Positions 6,549 to 13,128 of a stretch of DNA of 27,290 nt are shown one piece after another (position 1 is the stretch's first letter; each line of letters begins with the position of its first letter). The notes below the pieces were generated by a model. The model was not told the origin of the DNA. It was given only the letters and a program-made list of their open reading frames with translations, and ran no database searches. Position numbers and translations under genes: made by a program. The DNA is from a virus. The stretch covers positions 1-27,290 of the IMG/VR virus record IMGVR_UViG_3300043446_001198; one strand, given 5' to 3'.

Positions 6549-6677
6549 TTAGCGACCGATAGATACGCAACAGGCTCGGTTGCCAAGGGATTCGGGGATT
6601 TTGCGCTTTAAAGGCTGTATCTTGCGTTGGCAGGTATGTACTACTTGCTTGGCATCAATCGTCGTTTCTAGGGCCAT
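6549..6677 (-). CDS. Possible 42-residue basic protein
   Basis: From ATG at 6677 the frame reads MALETTIDAKQVVHTCQRKI and ends NRACCVSIGR before a TAA at 6551-6549. A GTG at 6698 would add seven residues. It follows the gene at 6713-6949 on the same strand but has no clear ribosome site. The composition is plausible for a small basic phage protein. It converges on the plus-strand block, so it could also be chance. Confidence 0.35.
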   Translation of the reverse strand: MALETTIDAKQVVHTCQRKIQPLKRKIPESLGNRACCVSIGR

Positions 6678-6712
6678 TTCCGCTCGATTGCGTGGCACTG
6701 TGGTGCGTTGTT

Positions 6713-6949
6713 TTACCACTTGCGGCAACTCCAGTAGCGTGCGGTAAGCTTGCTAGGCGGGTTGCTATCGCACCTATGCCTAGCCCTAAAGCTCTTGCGC
6801 CGTCCGGGGATGGACTTCTTAATAGTCATCTTGGGATCACCGAAGCGGATGGTCTTGGACTTGCCGCCAGAACAGGCTCGTACCACGAACTTCTTTCGCG
6901 CTCCAGAGGTACGCCTTGGGCTATTACACGGTAGGTTACGCGGGTTCAC
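6713..6949 (-). CDS. 78-residue basic protein of a conserved phage family (DUF6321-like)
   Basis: The central and C-terminal part (SGARKKFVVRACSGGKSKTI, then RFGDPKMTIKKSIPGRRKSF and ARHRCDSNPP...ARYWSCRKW) matches, from memory, a conserved small phage family with the FVVR...KT-RFGD...RR-SFRARH-C...ARYWSC pattern. The invariant Cys and His residues suggest zinc binding or a compact nucleic-acid-binding fold. No function is known. The start is GTG at 6949, overlapping the previous stop as GTGA, so it is translationally coupled. Confidence 0.7.
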   Translation of the reverse strand: MNPRNLPCNSPRRTSGARKKFVVRACSGGKSKTIRFGDPKMTIKKSIPGRRKSFRARHRCDSNPPSKLTARYWSCRKW

Positions 6950-7185
6950 TGATTCAAGGCTCCTGCCAGAAGTTTAAGCTTTTCTTGGTGCACATCAAGG
7001 AATTTTCCAAGATCTTCAAGGTCTGCCGTAAGGTCATTCATGTTGGCTTCGTAGACCTCGCGGGAGCAGTCAGCCAATATGTCACCGCAAAGCCGGTCAA
7101 CCTTACCTATGGTCTGATGCAGGCGGGAGTTCTCTGTAAGGAGAAGCTCAATATACGCCCAAGCCAGATCAACCCTTGGCTTCAC
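6946..7185 (-). CDS. 79-residue helical protein, unknown function
   Basis: The start is GTG at 7185 with AAGAAGGGCGG upstream; it overlaps the previous gene by 17 nt. The product begins VKPRVDLAWAYIELLLTENS and is predicted to be mostly helix with regular hydrophobic spacing (NMNDLTADLEDLGKFLDVHQ), a likely short coiled coil or helical dimer. No known motif. It lies between two conserved small phage genes on one message. Confidence 0.55.
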   Translation of the reverse strand: MKPRVDLAWAYIELLLTENSRLHQTIGKVDRLCGDILADCSREVYEANMNDLTADLEDLGKFLDVHQEKLKLLAGALNQ

Positions 7186-7312
7186 GAAAGCCGCCCTTCT
7201 TGGCCTTCATAAGCCTCCAGGTGCGTGGGCTAATGGTAGATTGGGATTTGGGGCGGGAGATGCCAGCCTTACGGCGGGCGTTGATATTGGCATAGAGGCC
7301 GGGGCGTTTCAT
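7169..7312 (-). CDS. 47-residue basic GLYANI-type small phage protein
   Basis: From ATG at 7312 the peptide is MKRPGLYANINARRKAGISR, continuing with KSQSTISPRTWRLMKAKKGG. Small phage proteins beginning M-(K/R)-xx-GLYANI-(N/H)-A-(K/R)-R-(K/R) are common and strongly conserved; their role is unknown. An extended -10 promoter (TGG TATACT) lies 6 nt before the ATG with no ribosome site, so this may be a leaderless message. It heads a short operon with the two or three genes downstream. Confidence 0.65.
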   Translation of the reverse strand: MKRPGLYANINARRKAGISRPKSQSTISPRTWRLMKAKKGGFREAKG

Positions 7313-7346
7313 TGGCCTAGTATACCACAAGCCAAACGACCACCAA
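7313..7346 (-). promoter_or_regulatory. Promoter with extended -10, leaderless spacing
   Basis: On the minus strand TATACT (7324-7319) is a 5/6 -10 box preceded by TGG (extended -10), with TTGGTG (7346-7341) 16 bp upstream as a weak -35. The -10 ends 6 nt before the ATG at 7312. Confidence 0.55.
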
Positions 7347-7380
7347 GATACCCCCACCCGCCGTTTTCATTTTGAAAACA

Positions 7381-7567
7381 CTTACGCAAGATTTGAGATA
7401 GTTCACATCCCTTAACTACCGCAGAAAAGATTTTGAACTGCCGCAGCAATACCGCAGAAATACCCCTATAAGGGGTATTTCTTGCGGTACTTGCGGTAGC
7501 GGGCAAAAAGCGAATTGTTGCGGTACCGCAGAAAGGTTTGTTGCGGTATACCCGTTTCTTGCGTAAG
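7381..7567. repeat. Cluster of GCGGTA octamers in both orientations, candidate origin or operator
   Basis: This lies in a 286-bp stretch (7313-7598) without a convincing gene. TTGCGGTA occurs at 7482, 7491, 7518 and 7541. The opposite orientation, ACCGCAGAAA, occurs at 7418, 7451 and 7525, and a variant GCCGCAGCAA at 7440. At 7518-7531 the two orientations meet as TTGCGGTACCGCAG. The cluster is bracketed by CTTACGCAAG (7381-7390) and its exact reverse complement CTTGCGTAAG (7558-7567). Such arrays bind an initiator or regulator. The site directly follows the primase-helicase gene, which favours a replication origin. Confidence 0.6.
7458..7480. other. Perfect 9-bp hairpin within the repeat cluster
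   Basis: AAATACCCC (7458-7466) and GGGGTATTT (7472-7480) pair perfectly around TATAA. The centre contains CCTATAAGG, the core of the initiation repeats at 6297-6543. It could act as a terminator for the primase message (only three T follow on either strand) or as a structural element of an origin. Confidence 0.5.
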
Positions 7568-7598
7568 TCGCATTTCTGCAAAAACCATTATCAACGAC

Positions 7599-9524
7599 TT
7601 ACGAAAGCTGAGTTATCTCCCAACCCTCCCCGGATTTGCTGATTGTCCCGTCCAATTTTGCGGCAGCAAACAACTCCTGGGCCTTGCGCTTTGAGCATCC
7701 AACCGATGCCACAATATGCTCAATGCAGTCGTTGTATCCATGCCCTTTGGGCCAGTCTGGTATGGCCTGTTCTATGGTCAGTTCCGGCCTTCCCCTGCCC
7801 TTGTTCTCAGGCCCATCAGAGCATTCCCAAGCCATCCACTCCTCTGCGTGCTTAAGCCATACATGGGTGGCGTACTTGCTGGCATGCAGGTCGGTATCGC
7901 TTTGCGGCCACGGGATAGCAGCCCTTCCTCCGCGCTTGGGAAAGGACAGCTTAAAATGCCCTTCCTTGACCGCCTGAAGGTACACCACGGCCCTTGCCCA
8001 ATTGGTAAGCTCACTTGACCCTATTCCTGCGTAGGCGAGGTCATAAAGCACCTGCGAACCTTGCCCTTCCTTGGGTGGCTTCGGCGTGTGGTGCATTACC
8101 ATCCAAGTCACACCAGTCGCCACACTGATCGGGTTCAGGCAATGCCGAAGGAACATTGTCATGTTCTCCTGGGCCAGCGCATCCCCTCCTATGAAGGACA
8201 GGAGCGGGTCAACCCAGCATAGGTCTGGTCTGTGCAATCCTATAAGGGCAGCAGCCATCTTGGCGAAGTCTTGCCCGGTCTTGGTAGAATCCCTGACGAT
8301 AACCACGTTGGCTAGGATCTGTGCGGACTGCTCCTCGGTCAGATTTAGCGTTCCCTTTAGGTGCCGAAGCACACCTTGTGCCATTTCAGCAACGTCACCA
8401 AGATCGTTCTCGGCCTGGATAAGCAGGCTACGAAGCGGCTTCTTAGGCGCGATGCCAAGGAACGGCAGGCCGATTGCCCAAGTCATCATGGCCTGAAGGC
8501 AGAGCGTGGACTTGCCAAGCCCCGAGCCTCCGACCCAGACGCAACTCCCGCCCCTGCACAACCAGCGATTGCCAAGCAAGCAATCACCATCCTCTTCCGC
8601 CTTGAATCCAAGGATGTCCGGCCACGGCGTAGGCTGTGGCAGGTTCATCGCCTCCATGTGCGCCTTCCACTCGCTCCATCCGCTGCGCCCCGTGTTCGTT
8701 GCGAGCAACGCCTGGTGGGCATTGGCGAGTTTCCTGGGCGCACCGGGGAGGCGCGATAGGCGAGAGGCATCCTTGTTCTTGGGGTCGATGTCGAACTGCG
8801 CCATCTTGGCGTAGAGATAGGAGACACGTTCCTCGTACTCCTTGGCATCCTTGGCCTCGACCTTGACCCATGCATGGACCGAGCGTGAGCCTGAATGGAT
8901 GACCGCAGAGCAAGGAAGCTCAAGGGCTGAAATGACCGACCACTGTTCCTCCATGGTTCCACTGTCGAACTCGATCAGGGCATGGCGGAAATTGGTGATG
9001 TCGTCCGACTTTCTGGATTGTCCGCATGGATTGATGCAGACGTACGCACCAACGTACGCATCTGGCAACTCTACCCCAGAATGAAACTGCTTAAGCCATT
9101 CCTCGCGGGTCTTGATGGTTCCTTTGCCCGACGGCCTTTCCGAGTCGTCCTGGTGTATTGCGCCCACAATGCACACCCGGTCGCCCTCGTTGAAGGCGGC
9201 AAGCAGGAACCGCCTGACATCATCGGCGTGGTGGCTGGGTTGCGGGCAAGGTTCCATGCGGATTGGTTCCTTTGGCTTGAAGGGATTGATGGACGTTCCA
9301 AGCGGTTGCCTTGCCGTGCGGCGATAGGCCGACTTGACCGCCGCCTCGATCTCCCTGTCCTTGAGGCCGGAGGATGCCGCTGAAGGGTAAAGCCTGTCTA
9401 TGGCCGAAGCCTCATCCATGCCAGCATCCCGCAACTGCTGTGCGGCCAGAAACAACTCCTCGTTGCGCTGACCCTCAGTTGCTCCGTTGCTGATGAAGTT
9501 CTCGGTTCTTTGGGGTAGTCTCAC
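7599..9524 (-). CDS. Primase-helicase, RepA-like (PriCT, AEP-like and RecA-like ATPase domains)
   Basis: I chose GTG at 9524: it overlaps the previous stop as GTGA and has GGAAAGGAAAGC before it. ATGs at 9554 and 9575 are alternatives but lie inside the previous gene. Numbering is from the GTG, 641 residues. The N-terminus (ATEGQRNEELFLAAQQLRDA, about 15-75) looks like a PriCT helical domain. It is followed by an archaeo-eukaryotic-primase-like region with HALIEFDSG, GSRSVHAWVKV and KDASRLSRLPGAPR (about 180-265). A RepA/RecA-type ATPase has Walker A VGGSGLGKST (331-340), Walker B DLCWVDPLL (434-442) and MVMHHTPKP. It probably primes and unwinds phage DNA. No DNA polymerase is visible in the window, so that function comes from the host or the unseen part. 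Confidence 0.85.
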   Translation of the reverse strand: MRLPQRTENFISNGATEGQRNEELFLAAQQLRDAGMDEASAIDRLYPSAASSGLKDREIEAAVKSAYRRTARQPLGTSINPFKPKEPIRMEPCPQPSHHADDVRRFLLAAFNEGDRVCIVGAIHQDDSERPSGKGTIKTREEWLKQFHSGVELPDAYVGAYVCINPCGQSRKSDDITNFRHALIEFDSGTMEEQWSVISALELPCSAVIHSGSRSVHAWVKVEAKDAKEYEERVSYLYAKMAQFDIDPKNKDASRLSRLPGAPRKLANAHQALLATNTGRSGWSEWKAHMEAMNLPQPTPWPDILGFKAEEDGDCLLGNRWLCRGGSCVWVGGSGLGKSTLCLQAMMTWAIGLPFLGIAPKKPLRSLLIQAENDLGDVAEMAQGVLRHLKGTLNLTEEQSAQILANVVIVRDSTKTGQDFAKMAAALIGLHRPDLCWVDPLLSFIGGDALAQENMTMFLRHCLNPISVATGVTWMVMHHTPKPPKEGQGSQVLYDLAYAGIGSSELTNWARAVVYLQAVKEGHFKLSFPKRGGRAAIPWPQSDTDLHASKYATHVWLKHAEEWMAWECSDGPENKGRGRPELTIEQAIPDWPKGHGYNDCIEHIVASVGCSKRKAQELFAAAKLDGTISKSGEGWEITQLS

Positions 9525-10087
9525 GCTTTCCTTTCCATGATTGCCTTCGTGCATTTGATCGCCTGATCCACGCATGACTTGGCATCATCCATGACCTCTT
9601 TTGCTGCGAATCTCAAAACAGTCCAGCCATTTTCAGTGCAATCCCTGTCCCTAGCCCGATCCCTTGTGAATGATTCCCTGCTGTTATGGTATGCGTAGCC
9701 GTCGATCTCAATGGCCAACTTGATTTCTGGATTTGCGAAATCAAACCTATACGACCTGCCATTGCACTCCACGCAATGCTGTATTATTAGGTAATCTAAT
9801 GCTTCATCGTTCCATGCCTTATGGAACATCCGCTCGACTTCGCTTTCGTATGAGTGGGCAAAGGCGCAAGCCACAAGCTCAAGCGCATCGGTTCTGCTTA
9901 TTCTGCTTGATGTGAGTGGGCCACCCTTTGCCTTGAAGATTCTTATGGCTCCATCTTGTCCGGCGTTCCACACGCGACAGTACATGGCAATGGCCGCGCA
10001 GGATGCATAAAATTCGCTGGCTGGCGCGTCATCGCTAACCCCGCAAAGCCTTTTGATAATAGTACGGAAGTCTTGATCGAAACTCAT
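9521..10087 (-). CDS. DUF559/Vsr-like endonuclease-fold protein
   Basis: A 188-residue protein whose C-terminal half is a PD-(D/E)XK fold of the DUF559 or very-short-patch-repair type: YRFDFANPEIKLAIEIDGYA with Asp116, Glu127 and Asp129, then YHNSRESFTRDRARDRDCTE and GWTVLRFAAKEV. The N-terminal half (about 1-100) has no known motif but contains several Cys residues, as does CVECNGR just before the nuclease core. It is likely a DNA nuclease in repair, recombination or host-DNA attack. It sits directly upstream of the primase-helicase. The start ATG at 10087 has GAGGCTAATAA before it. The stop overlaps the next start as GTGA. Confidence 0.75.
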   Translation of the reverse strand: MSFDQDFRTIIKRLCGVSDDAPASEFYASCAAIAMYCRVWNAGQDGAIRIFKAKGGPLTSSRISRTDALELVACAFAHSYESEVERMFHKAWNDEALDYLIIQHCVECNGRSYRFDFANPEIKLAIEIDGYAYHNSRESFTRDRARDRDCTENGWTVLRFAAKEVMDDAKSCVDQAIKCTKAIMERKA

Positions 10088-10111
10088 TTATTAGCCTCGG
10101 ATCATGCCCGC

Positions 10112-10249
10112 CTAAAACACCCGCGCAAGTAGCTTCCGCATGATATAAGTCTTGCTTATTTGAAAAATAATGCCCCTTTGTTTCAAATGGCTGAGTTTAT
10201 CGGCCAGCCGCATGATCTCCATGCGTACCATTCGGGGCATCGGGTTCAT
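10112..10249 (-). CDS. Possible 45-residue basic protein
   Basis: In the 254-nt gap between the glycosyltransferase and nuclease genes, an ATG at 10249 opens MNPMPRMVRMEIMRLADKLS, continuing HLKQRGIIFQISKTYIMRKL and ending LARVF. It is methionine-rich, basic and helix-forming. No strong ribosome site is seen. The remaining 92 nt (10250-10341) hold no convincing gene or signal. Confidence 0.4.
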   Translation of the reverse strand: MNPMPRMVRMEIMRLADKLSHLKQRGIIFQISKTYIMRKLLARVF

Positions 10250-10341
10250 AAAAAATTCATGCCGGATGATTCAAGAGGCGACACACACTAGGAGGACAGC
10301 CCGTTGCAGAATCTCTCTGCACACCACTTCCGGCATTGAAA

Positions 10342-11439
10342 TTATCCCTCCAACTCCATCGCCTTCTTCGCCGCATCGACGATGTCCTGGGCAGTGATGT
10401 TGCGTAGCGCATTGCACCACATTTGAGTTTTCGCGGTCTTGTTGGTTGCGTCCTTGCACTTCTGCTGCGGTAGACCCGCATGAGGGCGGCACGGAGCGTG
10501 TGGGCAGGTGTCCGGTTTGAAGACCGAGATGTTCTTCGGGTAGTACGTCATGCGGTCGTCGGGGTGGTAGCTTCCCCACAATGACACACAAGGCGTGTCG
10601 AAAGCGGCGGCCACATGGTTGACACTGCTGTCCGGTGCCACGACAAAGTCCGCCCCGCTGACGATGGGAAACAGCGTGCGGAACTGCTTGGTCACGTTGA
10701 ACAGGTCGATCACCCTGGGATGGTCCACCTTGAAGTTGTTAGAGTTGTCCAGCCCGATGATGACGGCCTTGTGGTTGGGGAACGCTTCGAGCAACGCCAA
10801 GACCGCATCCTGACCCATCTTGGGCGGGTAGGTGCGGGTCGGGCCGGAACTGGAGACATGGTAGGCGAAGTAGTCACCCTTGATCGGCCACTTGTGCATC
10901 TCGATCAGTTCCTTGTGGTCGGGTTCGATCAGGTACAGGTGCGGACGTTTGTACTTGGGATCAACATCGCCCGCATTCATCCAGGTATAGATGCGGTCGT
11001 AGCAGTTCCCCGGCCCTGTCCCTAACTTGGTGTTTCCAACCTGACCGGAGAACAAGTCGTCGGTCGGTAGGTGAGCGTCATAGCTATCCCAAGCCTCCAG
11101 CGTTGGCGGAAGCGGGAACAGCTTGGCACCTAGCCCAGCGTAGAGCGGAAGGTTTCTGGCTGGTGCGTAGAGATCCACGCAGCCGCCAGACTCGTTGACC
11201 AGGTAATGCACGAAGGCGGTTGTGATGATTGCGTCTCCCAATGCTCCTGCGCGGTAAACAGCTGTTGCGCCTCCAGTTGCGCGGCCCGGATAGTAAGGCT
11301 TGATCTTGTGCGGACAGGGTATGGATTCGTCCCAGGTCGGTCCCGTCAGTTCGTCCGGCAGCACATAGGTGTTGCGCGGGAACAGCATTTGGTCATCGAC
11401 CTTGTGGATTTGGTTGGTGAGGTTTGTCCAGAGTTTCAT
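10342..11439 (-). CDS. Glycosyltransferase family 9-like (heptosyltransferase fold)
   Basis: The start ATG at 11439 follows GGAGAAATCCC and overlaps the previous stop as ATGA. The 365-residue protein has the GT9/GT-B hallmarks: an N-terminal phosphate loop YRAGALGDAIITTAFVHYL (62-80) and the C-terminal donor-site motif VVAPDSSVNHVAAAFDTPCV followed by SLWGSYHPDDR (266-296). The end carries a Cys-rich segment (CPHAPCRPHAGLPQQKCKD) seen in several GT9 proteins. In bacteria GT9 enzymes add heptose to lipopolysaccharide. In a phage, possible targets are host surface sugars, a virion protein or modified DNA. It lies in the operon with a cytosine methyltransferase just upstream. Confidence 0.8.
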   Translation of the reverse strand: MKLWTNLTNQIHKVDDQMLFPRNTYVLPDELTGPTWDESIPCPHKIKPYYPGRATGGATAVYRAGALGDAIITTAFVHYLVNESGGCVDLYAPARNLPLYAGLGAKLFPLPPTLEAWDSYDAHLPTDDLFSGQVGNTKLGTGPGNCYDRIYTWMNAGDVDPKYKRPHLYLIEPDHKELIEMHKWPIKGDYFAYHVSSSGPTRTYPPKMGQDAVLALLEAFPNHKAVIIGLDNSNNFKVDHPRVIDLFNVTKQFRTLFPIVSGADFVVAPDSSVNHVAAAFDTPCVSLWGSYHPDDRMTYYPKNISVFKPDTCPHAPCRPHAGLPQQKCKDATNKTAKTQMWCNALRNITAQDIVDAAKKAMELEG

Positions 11440-11579
11440 TGGGATTTCTCCATTTTGGTTGAAACAACCGCCACATAGCATTTAGCCAAGTCATCAAGAT
11501 CAAGCTTGCAAAGATTCTCAAGCTCGCCTTCTGGCAAGGCTGTCATTATTTCCTTTATCATTTCCTGCTTCACGTTCAT
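11436..11579 (-). CDS. 47-residue hypothetical protein overlapping the methyltransferase 3' end
   Basis: ATG at 11579 follows a strong ribosome site (GGAGGATAAAA). The frame reads MNVKQEMIKEIMTALPEGEL then ENLCKLDLDDLAKCYVAVVS and ends TKMEKSQ. It overlaps the last 62 nt of the methyltransferase gene in another frame, and its stop overlaps the glycosyltransferase start (ATGA). The ribosome site begins just after the stop of the nested frame 11592-12545. It is a small helical acidic protein with no known motif. Confidence 0.65.
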   Translation of the reverse strand: MNVKQEMIKEIMTALPEGELENLCKLDLDDLAKCYVAVVSTKMEKSQ

Positions 11580-12549
11580 TTTTATCCTCCATTACTTTGT
11601 TGATGCATCTGATAATTTCCGCCGCGACTTGCGGGACGATGGCATTTCCGAGTCCACGCAGTTTAGCCACTCGGTTGGGTACCCCATGAGCCACGCGACC
11701 CACGTTGGGTTCAGAGAGCCATTGATGTGGTTGCCATCCGCCGTCACCACTCTCCCCAATGTGTCGATCCTGTTCTTTCCATCCTTCCTTATCGTTGCCC
11801 TCAACTCTCCCGTGTCCTTCCAGTCTCGTGCGCTGGCTGTTGGCCACATCACCGACTCGTTCACCGCCTTCACCAGACACCTGAACCGATTGTCCTTCGG
11901 GTTCACTTCGGCCGAGTTGTCCACAATCGGCGTCGGCCACATCTGCGGATGAACCACCTGCTCCCGCAAATTTCCGCTCCTCGACCTGCCCTCTCTGTTT
12001 TTCTGGTTGGTCGAGCAGTTTTCCGAATCCCTGGGCGGCAGCATATCCATCGAGTTTGGTGTCGCCCACATTGCGTGCGATGATCCACACCCTGTCCCTT
12101 CTGTGCGGAGCATCGACGGCGCAAGCTGGAATAATGATCGGCTCGACCTCGTAACCCTCCGCTTCCAGGTCAGCACACACCGTGTCGAGTGCCAGGTTGA
12201 CGATTCCAGCAACATTCTCACCAATGATCCAAGCTGGCCTTGCCTCGCGTATGACTCGGCACATTTCCGGCCAGAGATAGCGGTTGTCGTCCTTGCCTCG
12301 CTGCTTCCCGGCAACACTGAATGGCTGGCACGGAAACCCTCCTGTGAGAAGAGTGACTCCTGCGTATAGGTCGCCTCGTACTTCCCTGATGTCCTTGTGG
12401 CAGGGGACTTCCGGCCAGTGCTTTTTGATGACCGCTTGGGCGTATGGCTCATTGTCACAGAAGCCAACGGTTCTATACCCGTTCCACTTGGCTGCCAAGG
12501 CAAATCCCCCGATGCCTGAGAAAAGGTCGAGATGGGTGCGCTCATTCAT
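11518..12549 (-). CDS. dcm: DNA (cytosine-5) methyltransferase
   Basis: A 343-residue enzyme starting MNERTHLDLFSGIGGFALAA. The SAM loop DLFSGIGG (8-15), catalytic Cys74 in GGFPCQPFSVAG, ENV (111-113), HRRDRVWIIA (149-158) and the C-terminal LRGLGNAIVPQVAAEII (motif X) are all present, so it should be active. The region between motifs VIII and X contains two VAD/VAN repeats (VADADCGQLG, VANSQRTRLE) that form the target-recognition part; the specificity cannot be read. It transfers a methyl group to cytosine C5, likely protecting phage DNA from host restriction. The ATG at 12549 overlaps the stop of the HTH gene. The C-terminal 21 codons overlap the next gene, and an entire second ORF lies within it in another frame. 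Confidence 0.92.
   Translation of the reverse strand: MNERTHLDLFSGIGGFALAAKWNGYRTVGFCDNEPYAQAVIKKHWPEVPCHKDIREVRGDLYAGVTLLTGGFPCQPFSVAGKQRGKDDNRYLWPEMCRVIREARPAWIIGENVAGIVNLALDTVCADLEAEGYEVEPIIIPACAVDAPHRRDRVWIIARNVGDTKLDGYAAAQGFGKLLDQPEKQRGQVEERKFAGAGGSSADVADADCGQLGRSEPEGQSVQVSGEGGERVGDVANSQRTRLEGHGRVEGNDKEGWKEQDRHIGESGDGGWQPHQWLSEPNVGRVAHGVPNRVAKLRGLGNAIVPQVAAEIIRCINKVMEDKNEREAGNDKGNNDSLARRRA
11592..12545 (-). CDS. Nested 317-codon ORF inside the methyltransferase gene (WPTP/LNPxWVxWLMG type)
   Basis: A second frame on the same strand is open for 317 codons, from ATG 12545 (4 nt after the methyltransferase ATG and directly abutting the HTH-gene stop) to TAA 11594-11592. The C-terminal half contains MWATPNSMD, MWPTPIVDNS, MWPTASARDWKDTG, LGRVVTADGN and GSLNPTWVAWLMGYPTEWL. 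From memory this matches a group of phage proteins annotated as methyltransferase-related (WPTPTA...LNPxWVEWLMGFPxGWT). The ribosome site GGGGTGG lies 6 nt before this ATG but only 2 nt before the methyltransferase ATG. The stop lies just before the ribosome site of the next gene. It could be a genuine overprinted gene or a frame kept open by methyltransferase codon bias. Confidence 0.45.
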   Translation of the reverse strand: MSAPISTFSQASGDLPWQPSGTGIEPLASVTMSHTPKRSSKSTGRKSPATRTSGKYEATYTQESLFSQEGFRASHSVLPGSSEARTTTAISGRKCAESYARQGQLGSLVRMLLESSTWHSTRCVLTWKRRVTRSSRSLFQLAPSMLRTEGTGCGSSHAMWATPNSMDMLPPRDSENCSTNQKNREGRSRSGNLREQVVHPQMWPTPIVDNSAEVNPKDNRFRCLVKAVNESVMWPTASARDWKDTGELRATIRKDGKNRIDTLGRVVTADGNHINGSLNPTWVAWLMGYPTEWLNCVDSEMPSSRKSRRKLSDASTK

Positions 12550-12971
12550 TTCCACCCCGCCACGAAGCCCTTGTTGCGGGCGTACTCGACCGATGTCCTG
12601 TTGCACTTCCAAGCCCGTGCGATCTGGTGGGTGGTGTAGCCCTGCTCATGCTGGATCTTCCATAGTCCCCATCGCTTGCTGACTATCTCCTGGGTGCGGT
12701 TCCTTGCGCCCGACCGCTTGCACCCCGGCTTGATTCTGGATGGGATAACCGCCAATTCCTTCGGCACCACGATTTCCCTCTCATCAAGGATGTTGGCCAC
12801 CGCTATCTCGGCTGCCTGAAAGTTCTTTCTCTTTCGCTCGATGCGCCCAACCGTGATGTCGTGGCGCAGCCTTTGGATGGTCTGGACCGCCGCCACCAAC
12901 CGCCTCTCAAGCAGGTGGCTGTTGTCCTCAAGTGCCTTGATTCTGTCCGTCAGTATTTGCTGTGTGTTCAT
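12546..12971 (-). CDS. Coiled-coil plus helix-turn-helix DNA-binding protein
   Basis: A 141-residue protein. The N-terminus (MNTQQILTDRIKALEDNSHL then LERRLVAAVQTIQRLRHD, 1-40) is a likely coiled coil for dimerisation. A basic linker follows, and the C-terminus (WKIQHEQGYTTHQIARAWKC then NRTSVEYARNKGF, about 104-136) is a helix-turn-helix resembling DnaA-type or transposase-like DNA-binding domains. It is likely a phage regulator or replication accessory protein. AAAGGAGTTAAAGA before ATG 12971 is an excellent ribosome site, so the 44-nt overlap with the upstream gene is real. It could be the binder of the GCGGTA repeats, but nothing shows this directly. Confidence 0.7.
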   Translation of the reverse strand: MNTQQILTDRIKALEDNSHLLERRLVAAVQTIQRLRHDITVGRIERKRKNFQAAEIAVANILDEREIVVPKELAVIPSRIKPGCKRSGARNRTQEIVSKRWGLWKIQHEQGYTTHQIARAWKCNRTSVEYARNKGFVAGWK

Positions 12972-13128
12972 TCTTTAACTCCTTTGTGATTAACCCAGCC
13001 GCGTCAACGTCCGCAATGATCTCGCGTACCTTATGCGCCTCGGCGTGTGTGATGTCGTCCCGATGGCTGGCCAACTTCCTACGCACCCGCGCCAGAATGT
13101 CGGCCAGCCATGTCAACCGGTCTTCCAT
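12928..13128 (-). CDS. 66-residue helical protein, unknown function
   Basis: Begins MEDRLTWLADILARVRRKLA and is mostly charged helix through EAHKVREIIADVDAAGLI, with a polar C-terminus. The ATG at 13128 overlaps the TAA of the upstream gene by one base (TAATG), so initiation is coupled. The last 44 nt overlap the next gene. No family recognised. Confidence 0.55.
   Translation of the reverse strand: MEDRLTWLADILARVRRKLASHRDDITHAEAHKVREIIADVDAAGLITKELKNEHTANTDGQNQGT

Noticed and set aside
6516-6611. 31-codon plus ORF starting in initiation repeat copy 2
   Set aside because: It runs into the second repeat copy and overlaps a more plausible minus ORF; the product has no recognisable features. 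It is kept as a repeat, not a gene.
7309-7581. 90-codon minus ORF across the octamer array
   Set aside because: It has an irregular composition, runs through the repeats and hairpin, and overlaps the promoter and start of the 7312 gene; the repeats explain the sequence better.
8361-8759. 132-codon plus-strand ORF opposite the primase-helicase
   Set aside because: Antisense to the Walker A region of a conserved gene; no independent support.
12284-12682. 132-codon plus-strand ORF opposite the methyltransferase and HTH genes
   Set aside because: Antisense shadow with Pro/Cys/Arg-rich composition and no start signal.
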